Positions 7,289 to 14,083 of a DNA stretch of 18,972 bases are shown piece by piece (position 1 is the first letter of the stretch; every line of letters begins with the position of its first letter). The stretch is taken from contig SEHC01000007.1 in NCBI GenBank assembly GCA_004173415.1, positions 1 to 18,972 of the forward strand. Reading direction: 5' to 3'. The notes beneath the pieces were generated by a model that saw only the letters and a program-made list of their open reading frames with translations, did no database searches and was not told the DNA's origin. This DNA comes from Lysobacteraceae bacterium (lineage in GTDB: Bacteria; Pseudomonadota; Gammaproteobacteria; Xanthomonadales; Xanthomonadaceae). The translations under genes were made by a program, and so were the position numbers.

Positions 7289-8716
7289 ATGGCAAGAATG
7301 GATCGCTCGAGTGCGCTGACCTGGATGTTCGTGGCGGCGTGCGTGGCCTGCTTCGCCTGGTTCATCCTGGCCACCAACGATTTCAACAACGATGACCTGG
7401 ACAATTTCGTGGTCATGCGTGACGGGGACCTGCTGCGGCTGATGTTTTCGCCGCTGCATGGACACTGGTCGCCTTTCCACAGGTTCAGCAGCTGGCTGGT
7501 GTATGCGGTGGCGCCCATGCGTTTCGAGGCCTCACTGCTGGTGCTGATCGCGTTCCACCTGGGAACCCTGGCTTACCTGTACGCCACGCTGCGCCAGTTC
7601 GGCCTGGACCTGTCCGCCAGGGTGATCGTGTGCGCCTACGCGTGCTGCGGCCTGCTGCTGTACGGGATGATCTGGTGGGCGAACGCCCAGCTCCGGGTGC
7701 CGCACGCCATGCTGTGCGCCGCGGCGATCTTCCATTATCTGGTCTGGCTCAAGGGCGGCGGGAGGCGGCATGCGGTCCTGTCGGCGGCGGCCTTCCTGCT
7801 GGACCTGTGCGTTTTCCAGAAGGCGGTACTGATCCCGGTCTACATGCTGGTGGTCGGCTTCCTGGCCGTGCCGGGCAGGTTCCGCAGGGGAATGGCCGAG
7901 GCCGTTCGCGCGGCGGCGCTTCCTTCGGTCCTGCTTGCCATCGCCATCGCCTTCGTCATCGTCTACATGATGATGCTGCCCCCGCAGATGCGCCCCGGCA
8001 TCGCCCTGACCCTGTCGGTCGAGTGGACCGTAATCAAGGCCTTCATGGCGGCGTTGCTGGGGGTGACCGCCTACCAGGTCGAGAACGTGGAGGCCCCGAC
8101 CCATGTGGCGCTGTTGTGGGTGGCGGGCGCGTTCTGGCTGTCGATGCTGCTGCTCAGCCTGCGGCTGGCGCCCCGGGTCTGGCTGGTCTGGGTGGGGATG
8201 CTGTTCGTGGTGGCCCTGGATTTCCTGCCGCTCACCACGTCCAACCGCACCTTCTTCGGCCTGCTGTCCGCCTATTCCTACCGCTACCATTTCGAGACCG
8301 TCTACCTGGTGGCCATCTTCTGCGGCCTGATCTGCGCCGGCGTAACCGCGGCCTGGCGGGAGCGCGGCAAGTCGTTGCGCAGCCCGGCGCTGGCCATCGC
8401 GATCGTCGCCGCCTATGCAGGCACCAACCTGGTCGCGGTGGCCATGGCGCGCGCAGGCAGCCTCGAGTTCGACATCAGCCGCCAGGCGCACGCCTACATG
8501 GGCAACCTGCGTGAGGGCCTGGGTGGGATCGGCGAGCCGGCGCCGGTATTCCGCGACAGCTCGGTGCCCTGGTACATGTCGATCCTGGTCGGGCCGGACT
8601 GGACCCGGCAAATAGTCCCCTTGTTCATTCCCGACGCGCGATTCGACCCTGCCGCGCAGGAGTATTACCTGGTGCTCGAGGATGGCAAGGTGGTGAAGAA
8701 GGTGCCGGCCAGGTAG
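7289..8716 (+). CDS. Polytopic GT-C-like membrane glycosyltransferase candidate (copy 1)
   Basis: Integral inner-membrane protein of 475 aa with about ten hydrophobic helices. TM1 is residues 10-28, followed by NDFNNDDLDNF at 30-40. An acidic pair in the first periplasmic loop is the hallmark placement of GT-C catalytic residues. Other blocks shared with its paralogue at 15712-17202 include HWSPFHRFSSWLVY (59-72), NAQLRVPH (132-139), DLCVFQKAVLIPVYM (172-186) and ALDFLPLTTSNR (309-320). A soluble C-terminal tail follows the last helix (about 390-475). ATG at 7289 has an AGG at 7280-7282, and the length before TM1 matches the paralogue. It converges on the DprE-like operon. The inferred job is transfer of a sugar from a polyprenyl-phosphate donor in the periplasm. 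This is inference from topology and context, since no characterised family was recognised. Confidence 0.75.
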   Translation: MARMDRSSALTWMFVAACVACFAWFILATNDFNNDDLDNFVVMRDGDLLRLMFSPLHGHWSPFHRFSSWLVYAVAPMRFEASLLVLIAFHLGTLAYLYATLRQFGLDLSARVIVCAYACCGLLLYGMIWWANAQLRVPHAMLCAAAIFHYLVWLKGGGRRHAVLSAAAFLLDLCVFQKAVLIPVYMLVVGFLAVPGRFRRGMAEAVRAAALPSVLLAIAIAFVIVYMMMLPPQMRPGIALTLSVEWTVIKAFMAALLGVTAYQVENVEAPTHVALLWVAGAFWLSMLLLSLRLAPRVWLVWVGMLFVVALDFLPLTTSNRTFFGLLSAYSYRYHFETVYLVAIFCGLICAGVTAAWRERGKSLRSPALAIAIVAAYAGTNLVAVAMARAGSLEFDISRQAHAYMGNLREGLGGIGEPAPVFRDSSVPWYMSILVGPDWTRQIVPLFIPDARFDPAAQEYYLVLEDGKVVKKVPAR

Positions 8717-8721
8717 GCCCG

Positions 8722-8742
8722 GGCGGGGTGTCGCGACCCGCC
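8722..8742. terminator. GC-rich hairpin between convergent genes
   Basis: GGCGGG at 8722-8727 pairs with CCCGCC at 8737-8742, leaving a nine-base loop. It fills the 26-base gap between the stop of the GT-C-like gene (8716) and the end of the methyltransferase gene (8743). It could terminate both transcripts. No T-rich tail is present. Confidence 0.45.
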
Positions 8743-9414
8743 TCAGCGCGCCGGCTTGGCCGCGACCACCAGGAACTGCTTGCCCAGCACTCGCCATGCC
8801 AGCGGCAAGGCCAGGTACATCCTCACCAGCAGCGTCGCCTTCGGCAGCCGCGACTGCGTGGTGTAGGGCAGGAAGCGGTCGATGACCCGGGTGGGCTGCA
8901 GGTCCGCCAGCAGCAGGGCTTCGGCCAGCGAGCGTTCCGACAGCGGCAGGTGGTGGTCGATGAAATCCCAGTAGGCGCCGGGCAGGTAGCGGATGTTCGG
9001 GCCCATGGCGACCAGCTTGCCGCCGGGCTTGAGGATGCGATGGACCTCGCCCAGGACCTCGTGCAGGGCCGCCTTGTCGGGCAGGTGTTCGAAGAAGTTC
9101 GAGGTGAAGACCACGTCCACCGAGGCATCCGGGATCGGGTCCAGCCGGTTGGCGGCGACCGCATGGAAAACCACGTCGTCGGCCACCGCCGCGGGACTGT
9201 CCGGGTTGAGATCCACCGCCAGCTTGCGCGCGGCACGGATGTTGTTGATGAACTCGCCATAGCCGCAAGCCAGGTCCAGCACCGTGTCCCTGCCCGCATC
9301 CACGTACTGCTGGAAATGGCTGTCGCACAGCACTTTCCACAGGGCGTTCTTGGCCGGCAGTTCGCTTTCGCTGAAGCGGTGCCGGTAAAGGGACTTCAGG
9401 TCTTCGTTGGCCAT
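8743..9414 (-). CDS. Class I SAM-dependent methyltransferase
   Basis: Methyltransf_11-type enzyme of 223 aa. Motif I is VLDLACGYGEF at 45-55. VVFTSNFFEHLP at 101-112 and HRILKPGGKLVAMGPN at 125-140 are the usual motifs II and III. The last third (about 160-223) includes a hydrophobic stretch that may cover the active site. ATG at 9414 with AGGAAG (9422-9427) seven bases upstream is clearly the start; a longer frame to 9489 overlaps the gtrA-like gene. It is the last gene of the seven-gene operon, one base after the previous stop. Substrate is unknown. A sugar, a lipid-linked intermediate or a polyprenyl carrier are all compatible with the context. Confidence 0.88.
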   Translation of the reverse strand: MANEDLKSLYRHRFSESELPAKNALWKVLCDSHFQQYVDAGRDTVLDLACGYGEFINNIRAARKLAVDLNPDSPAAVADDVVFHAVAANRLDPIPDASVDVVFTSNFFEHLPDKAALHEVLGEVHRILKPGGKLVAMGPNIRYLPGAYWDFIDHHLPLSERSLAEALLLADLQPTRVIDRFLPYTTQSRLPKATLLVRMYLALPLAWRVLGKQFLVVAAKPAR

Positions 9415-9415
9415 C

Positions 9416-9808
9416 TCATTGCTTCCTGAAGGAAAGGTACTTGTGGCCCAGATAACTGGTTGCGATCGGCGCCAGCACGCCGATCGCATGGGCGGTGGTG
9501 TCGACCCCGGAGCGCTGGCCCAGCGCGGGCAGCAGGTAACGCGCCAGGAGCAGCGAGATGCACACCGTCTGCAGCAGCCCGAACAGGTTCACCGCGGTGA
9601 ACCAGGTCGCCTCGTTGGCCCAGTGCTTGCCGCTGCGCGCGAACACCCACCAGCGGTTTAGCAGGAACGCAGTGCTCAGGCCCACGAAGAACGCCAGCAC
9701 GATCGACGGCAGGTAGCCGAGCCAGGCGCCGAACAGCATCCGCGAGCCGATGTTGGCCGCCGCGGCCACCGCGCCCACAGCGACGAAACGCAGGAACTCG
9801 CGGCTCAT
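9416..9808 (-). CDS. GtrA-family small membrane protein, putative polyprenyl-phosphate-sugar flippase
   Basis: Protein of 130 aa with four predicted transmembrane helices (about 6-26, 32-50, 67-90 and 103-121). FLRFVAVGAVAAAANIG at the N-terminus, LNRWWVFAR at 50-58 and GHKYLSFRK near the C-terminus are typical GtrA features. GtrA proteins are proposed to flip polyprenyl-phosphate-linked sugars across the inner membrane. In mycobacteria a GtrA protein (Rv3789) is encoded next to dprE1 and dprE2. ATG at 9808 overlaps the upstream stop as ATGA, so translational coupling is likely because only a weak ribosome site (GGCGAG) is seen. Here it probably handles the lipid-linked pentose made by the other operon products. 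Confidence 0.88.
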   Translation of the reverse strand: MSREFLRFVAVGAVAAAANIGSRMLFGAWLGYLPSIVLAFFVGLSTAFLLNRWWVFARSGKHWANEATWFTAVNLFGLLQTVCISLLLARYLLPALGQRSGVDTTAHAIGVLAPIATSYLGHKYLSFRKQ

Positions 9809-11103
9809 TGCGGCTCGCCGGCATGCACCGCCTGCGCAAGTTCGTTGCCCACCCGCAGGCTCTCCGAGATGGAGCGGTCTTCCGGATAGTAGTAGGCCGT
9901 ATCGGCCATGTAGAAACCCGCGACCGGGGTGCGCATCGGCGGCAATTTCCGCTGGAAGCCCGGCGGGCAGATCGGTTGCGCGAATTCGTAGCGGTGGCAA
10001 TGGCTGGCCAGGACCCAGTCGGGGCGAAAACCGGGATTGAGCCGCGGCAGGTAGCCGATCACCTCGTCGATCAGTTCCTGGTTGCTGCGCGACCACTTCG
10101 GATGGGTCTTGGGCATGTAGAAGGGCGCATACAGCACGTGCTGGCCCGCGCAGGGATTGAGGTTGCTGAACTCGATGACGCCGGGGATGTCGATGTCCCG
10201 GTCGCTGATGTTCATCCAGAAATTGGCGCTGAGCGGATGGCCGAGCTTGAGGATGACGCAGGCAACGGGGATGTTGTCGATGGCCTCGATCCGCGAGACG
10301 AAGTCGGCGGGCAGCGCAGGCACCATCCGTGGCACGTACTGGATGGGGGCGGTCGAGAGCACGCCGTCGTATCCGGCCAGCCCCGCGGCCGAGCGTATGC
10401 CCGAGACCCGGCCATCCGCGCAGACCACCTCCTCGACCCCGCGCCCCAGGAACAGGTTGCCGCCGCGCGCGCGCAGGTCGCGCGCCATTTCCGCCAGCAG
10501 GGCGTCCGACCCGCCTTCCAGGTAGCCCAGGCTCTCGTGCATCAGGCTCCTGCGCGACAGCGCGATGCGCTTGATGCGGGTGCCGATCCAGCTTGCGGAC
10601 AGCGCCGGGGCGTAGTCGAAGAACTTCAACTCGAACGCCCGGCGCCAGAGCACCTCGTAGGCCTTGCCGCCGACCCATTTCCTGATCCAGTCGGTGGCGT
10701 TGACCTGGTCCAGCGCGCTCCAGTCGTCGATGCCCTTGGTATGCATGACATGCGCGGCATAGCGCAGCTTGCTGAGCAGCCCCAGGTGGGGGAATTTCAG
10801 CAGGGCCAGCGGCGTGCCCCAGGGGTGCAGCGCGCCTTCGTAGAAATAGCCCATCCTGGTGTCCACCCACTTCAGCCTGGCCGAAAGGCCATAGCGGTCG
10901 AGCAGGGCGAAGAGCGGCAGGTCGGTCCTGCAGATGAAATGGTAATAGCGCTCGATCTGCAGCCCGTCGAAATCGAAACTGGCCGACATCCCGCCGAGCC
11001 GGTCGTCGCGCTCGTACACGTCCACGCGGTGGCCCTTGTCGAGCAGGGCGATGGCCGCCATCAAGCCCATCGGACCGGAACCGATCACGGCATAGTGTTT
11101 CAT
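9805..11103 (-). CDS. FAD-dependent oxidoreductase (amine-oxidase/UDP-galactopyranose-mutase-like fold)
   Basis: Flavoprotein of 432 aa. The N-terminal dinucleotide-binding motif is YAVIGSGPMGLMAA (about 4-17), with E31 as the ribose-binding acid and the RLGGMSAS loop at 35-42. YYHFICRTD at 53-61 is a conserved block of a subfamily of NAD(P)/FAD oxidoreductases often found beside polyprenyl-sugar genes. The C-terminus has GFYMADTAYYYPEDRSISESL, the second flavin-contacting region. The protein resembles protoporphyrinogen oxidase and UDP-galactopyranose mutase in architecture, but I see no specific mutase signature. ATG at 11103 overlaps the upstream stop by four bases. It might oxidise or isomerise the lipid-linked sugar or a nucleotide sugar. 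Fold is confident, reaction unknown. Confidence 0.85.
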   Translation of the reverse strand: MKHYAVIGSGPMGLMAAIALLDKGHRVDVYERDDRLGGMSASFDFDGLQIERYYHFICRTDLPLFALLDRYGLSARLKWVDTRMGYFYEGALHPWGTPLALLKFPHLGLLSKLRYAAHVMHTKGIDDWSALDQVNATDWIRKWVGGKAYEVLWRRAFELKFFDYAPALSASWIGTRIKRIALSRRSLMHESLGYLEGGSDALLAEMARDLRARGGNLFLGRGVEEVVCADGRVSGIRSAAGLAGYDGVLSTAPIQYVPRMVPALPADFVSRIEAIDNIPVACVILKLGHPLSANFWMNISDRDIDIPGVIEFSNLNPCAGQHVLYAPFYMPKTHPKWSRSNQELIDEVIGYLPRLNPGFRPDWVLASHCHRYEFAQPICPPGFQRKLPPMRTPVAGFYMADTAYYYPEDRSISESLRVGNELAQAVHAGEPQ

Positions 11104-12044
11104 CGCTTGAGCACCACGTCGGCATAGCGCGGGTCGCAGAACGCCTCGCGGGCCGCCTCCTCGAAAGGCGTCTGGGTCACGTTGAACACCGCCCGCGTGT
11201 CGACGCCGGTGAAATCGTCGCCCGCGGTGAGCGCGGCCAGCTGGTCGGCGGTGAACGGCGGCTTGCGGCTGAACAGTGCGTAGGTGCGCAGGAGCAGGGA
11301 AAAGAACCCGATCGGGATGTGCACGAGCCTGGTGCGCAGGCCCTTGACCCGCTTGATGGTGCGGATGATGTCCACGTAGTCGATGCGCGTGTCGCCGACG
11401 ATGTCGTAGGCCCGGCCGGCGGGCCTGCGCGCGATGCAGTCGGCCAGGCAACGGCAGAAGTCGCGTTCGTACAGGGGCTGGCGCATGAACCGGCCATCGC
11501 CCGGTATAGGGAACACCGGGGTCCTGGCCATGAACCGCGACAGCCAGCCGAGGTGCTTGGGGTCGAACCATCCGAACATCAGCGTGGGCCGGAGCACGCA
11601 GTGGGCGATGCCGCTGGCCGCGACCATCTGCTCCTGGGTGCGCTTGGTCGTGGTGTAGTGGTCGGTCGCCCGCGAGTTCACGACCGAGGAGCTCACGTGC
11701 ACCAGGTAGGGCACGTGCTGGTCGCGGCATGCTTGCAGCACGCGGCCGGTGGCGTCGATATTGTTGCGGATGAAGTCAGCGCCATGCTTGCCGGTGATCT
11801 GGGCATGCAGCAGGACCACGCAATCAGCGCCGGCCAGCGCGGACTGCCAGGCCCCCGGCGCGGCCAGGTCGGCCTCGATCGCGGTGATCCGCGGGTGAAG
11901 CTCGCGCAGGATGGCCAGGTTGTAGGCGTGCTTGTCGATGGCGACCAGGTTGGCGTAGCCCTGCGACTCCAGCTCCACCACCAGGTTCTGGCCGACCAGG
12001 CCGGCGGCGCCGGTGATCACGATTCTGGGCTGCGTTGCGGCCAT
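11100..12044 (-). CDS. Atypical extended SDR, NAD-dependent epimerase/dehydratase family
   Basis: Rossmann-fold protein of 314 aa. The cofactor motif is VITGAAGLVGQN (9-20), with D37 in VAIDKH suggesting NAD(H) preference. The catalytic set is SSS at 118-120 and Y130 with K134 (YTTTK). RPTLMFGW at 152-159 is the usual substrate-loop region of epimerases. Residues 180-314 include PLYERDFCRCLADCI and a long C-terminal substrate domain. These features fit nucleotide-sugar epimerase/dehydratases or the atypical SDRs seen in polyprenyl-sugar clusters. There is a three-base gap from the upstream stop and a four-base overlap with the following gene. The substrate cannot be read. It could add a further stereochemical change to the sugar made by the operon. 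Confidence 0.85.
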   Translation of the reverse strand: MAATQPRIVITGAAGLVGQNLVVELESQGYANLVAIDKHAYNLAILRELHPRITAIEADLAAPGAWQSALAGADCVVLLHAQITGKHGADFIRNNIDATGRVLQACRDQHVPYLVHVSSSVVNSRATDHYTTTKRTQEQMVAASGIAHCVLRPTLMFGWFDPKHLGWLSRFMARTPVFPIPGDGRFMRQPLYERDFCRCLADCIARRPAGRAYDIVGDTRIDYVDIIRTIKRVKGLRTRLVHIPIGFFSLLLRTYALFSRKPPFTADQLAALTAGDDFTGVDTRAVFNVTQTPFEEAAREAFCDPRYADVVLKR

Positions 12045-12047
12045 GGG

Positions 12048-12785
12048 TCAGAGCTTGATCCGGCGGAACACCGGTTCTGGGATATGGGTGATGACCCGCA
12101 TGACCGCCCACCAGAAGCCGGGCAGGTAGGCAACGCCGCGCCGCGAGTCGATGGCACGGGCGATCCCCCTGGCCACCTGCCCGGGCTGGGCCCAGAGCAG
12201 GCCCTTGCGGAATTCCCGGGTCATCGGCGTGTCCACGAAACCGGGCTTGATGGTGAGTACGTTGACCCCGCGGTCGCGCAACTGCTGGCGCAGCCCGCTG
12301 GCGAAGGCGGTCACCGCGGCCTTGGCGCTGCCGTAGAGGTAGTTGCTGGCGCGGCCGCGGTCGCCGGCCACCGAGGAAATCACCGCCAGGGTCCCCGAGC
12401 CCTGCCGCTCCAGCCTGCGCGCCAGTCCGGCCATCAGCGCGATGGTGGAGGTGGCGTTGGTCGAGAACTCGCTGAGCGCGAGCGCGGTGTCTTCCTCGCA
12501 AGCCCGCTGGTCCGGCAAGGTGCCGTGGGCGATCAGGACCACGTCGATGCGCTGCATCGCCGCCCATGCCGCGTCGAACATCGGTTCATGCGCGGCGATG
12601 TCGTTGACCTCCAGCCGGTGGACGCAGGGCGTACCGCCGCCGCGCACGCCGAGGTCTGCGGCGATGGCCTGCAGGCGGGCGGGATTGCGGGCAACCAGGA
12701 ACAGGGCGCTCCCGCGTTCGGCCTCGAGGCGGGCGTAGCGTTCGGCGATCGCGGAGGTGGCGCCGATGACCAGGACATTGCTCAT
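12048..12785 (-). CDS. dprE2: DprE2-like SDR, polyprenyl-phosphoryl-2-keto-pentose reductase
   Basis: Classical SDR of 245 aa resembling mycobacterial DprE2, which uses NAD(P)H to reduce the 2-keto group of decaprenylphosphoryl-2-keto-ribose to give decaprenyl-P-arabinose. Seen: VLVIGATSAIA (4-14), IAHGTLPD (85-92, in place of NNAG), SS at 137-138, and Y151 with K155 (YGSAK). The C-terminal block VMRVITHIPEPVFRRIKL matches the end of Mtb DprE2 as I remember it. ATG at 12785 overlaps the DprE1-like stop as ATGA, which fits the DprE1-DprE2 partnership. There is no signal peptide; in mycobacteria this enzyme works with DprE1 at or outside the membrane face. The assignment depends partly on adjacency. 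Confidence 0.85.
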   Translation of the reverse strand: MSNVLVIGATSAIAERYARLEAERGSALFLVARNPARLQAIAADLGVRGGGTPCVHRLEVNDIAAHEPMFDAAWAAMQRIDVVLIAHGTLPDQRACEEDTALALSEFSTNATSTIALMAGLARRLERQGSGTLAVISSVAGDRGRASNYLYGSAKAAVTAFASGLRQQLRDRGVNVLTIKPGFVDTPMTREFRKGLLWAQPGQVARGIARAIDSRRGVAYLPGFWWAVMRVITHIPEPVFRRIKL

Positions 12786-14083
12786 CCGCTCACCATGACG
12801 CGGCGCCAGAGACCGGAAGAAAAACGCGGATCGACATAGGGAAGGAACTCGGGGAGACGCGGGAAAGATACCGCAAACATGGCCGCGGACATGCGCGCGT
12901 CCTTGGCCGGATACACCGCGCCGCGCGCCTGCATGACCACGCGGTCCAGTTCGTCGAGCAGGCGCAGGGTGGTCGCGCCCCGGTTCGGGAAATCCAGGGC
13001 GAGCGTGGTGCCGGGCCGCGGGAACGAAAGCATGCCCGCGGAACGGCGCGAACCGAATTTCTTCAGCACCGCGAGGAAGGAGCCGCTGCCGTGGCTGGCG
13101 ATCCGCTGGAGGATCTCGCTTATCGCCGGGGCCGCAACCTCCGGCGGCACCACGCACTGGTACTGCAGGAGTCCGCGCGGCCCGTACATGCGGTTCCAGT
13201 GGCCGATCGCGTCCAGCGGATAGAAGAACGGCGCGAAATGGCCGACGCTTGTGCGCGGCACGGCCGGCGAACGGCGATAGTAGAGCTGGTTGAACAGGCG
13301 CAGGCTGAGCGGGTTCACCAGCGAAAAAGGGGGCGTGAACGGAAATGCCAGGCGGGGTCGCGCCGGCCGCGCGGTGGCGGTGGCGGCGACGTGGTTGGCA
13401 TGGGTGAACACGCCGCGGCCCAGCTGCTTGCCGCTGGCCAGGCAATCCACCCAGGCGACGGAATATTCGTCGGCGCTGGTCGCCTCGGACAGGGCGAAGA
13501 ATTCGCCGAGGTCGGCGAAGCGCCGGGTCGTGGCCTGCACCCAGGGGCCGGGTACGCGCCGCAGCTGCAGGCGCGCCCGGGTCACCACCCCGGTCAGGCC
13601 GAGCCCGCCGAGCGTGGCCGCGAACCATTCCGGCTCTTGCCCGGGACCGCAAACGCGCCTGGAGCCATCGCTGCGCAGCAGCTCCAGCTCCAGCACGTGT
13701 TCGCCGAAGCTTCCGTGGTGGTGGTGGTTCTTGCCATGGACGTCGTTGGCGATCGCGCCGCCCACGGTGACATGCTGGGTGCCCGGCGTGACCGGAAGGA
13801 ACCAGCCGCGGGGCAGCATGCCGGCGACGATCTCGGCGAGCGACAGGCCGGCCTCGCACTCCAGTACCCCGGTCGCCTCGTCGAAGCGGATGTAGCGGTC
13901 CAGGCCGGCGGCGTGCAGCAGGGTGCCGCCGTCGTTGAGGCAACTGTCGCCATAGCTCCTGCCGTTGCCGTAGGGCAGCGCCCGGCCCTCGAACGGCGGC
14001 AACGGCGCGTCACGGTCGTTGAGGATGGAAACCCGCTGGCTCGCGCGTGGATAGCCTCCCCACGACGTGCCCGTGTCGCCCAT
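12782..14083 (-). CDS. dprE1: DprE1-like FAD-dependent polyprenyl-phosphoryl-ribose 2-oxidase
   Basis: Flavoprotein of 433 aa of the vanillyl-alcohol-oxidase fold. In mycobacteria DprE1 oxidises C2 of decaprenylphosphoryl-ribose to the ketone, the first half of epimerisation to arabinose. Seen: GRSYGDSCLN (41-50), VTPGTQHVTVGGAIANDVHG (98-117), then KNHHHHGSFG, where H116 matches Mtb H132. FYPLDAIGHWNRMYGP (287-302) and LLQYQCVVP are shared almost word for word with Mtb DprE1. K394 in YPAKDAR matches catalytic K418. The position of Mtb C387 is A362 (see findings). Length is near the 461 aa of the Mtb enzyme. ATG at 14083 overlaps the HAD-UbiA stop by one base (TGATG). This is one of the surest calls in the window. 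Confidence 0.92.
   Translation of the reverse strand: MGDTGTSWGGYPRASQRVSILNDRDAPLPPFEGRALPYGNGRSYGDSCLNDGGTLLHAAGLDRYIRFDEATGVLECEAGLSLAEIVAGMLPRGWFLPVTPGTQHVTVGGAIANDVHGKNHHHHGSFGEHVLELELLRSDGSRRVCGPGQEPEWFAATLGGLGLTGVVTRARLQLRRVPGPWVQATTRRFADLGEFFALSEATSADEYSVAWVDCLASGKQLGRGVFTHANHVAATATARPARPRLAFPFTPPFSLVNPLSLRLFNQLYYRRSPAVPRTSVGHFAPFFYPLDAIGHWNRMYGPRGLLQYQCVVPPEVAAPAISEILQRIASHGSGSFLAVLKKFGSRRSAGMLSFPRPGTTLALDFPNRGATTLRLLDELDRVVMQARGAVYPAKDARMSAAMFAVSFPRLPEFLPYVDPRFSSGLWRRVMVSG

Noticed and set aside
7532..9340. 602-codon minus-strand open frame across the convergent junction
   Set aside because: It runs antisense to the GT-C-like gene and out of frame through the methyltransferase gene. 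The composition is typical of shadow translation, and both underlying genes have clear motifs.
9809..11125. Long N-terminal extension of the GtrA frame (to 11125)
   Set aside because: The extension overlaps the FAD oxidoreductase in another frame and is low-complexity. GtrA proteins are about 130 aa, and ATG at 9808 forms an ATGA overlap.
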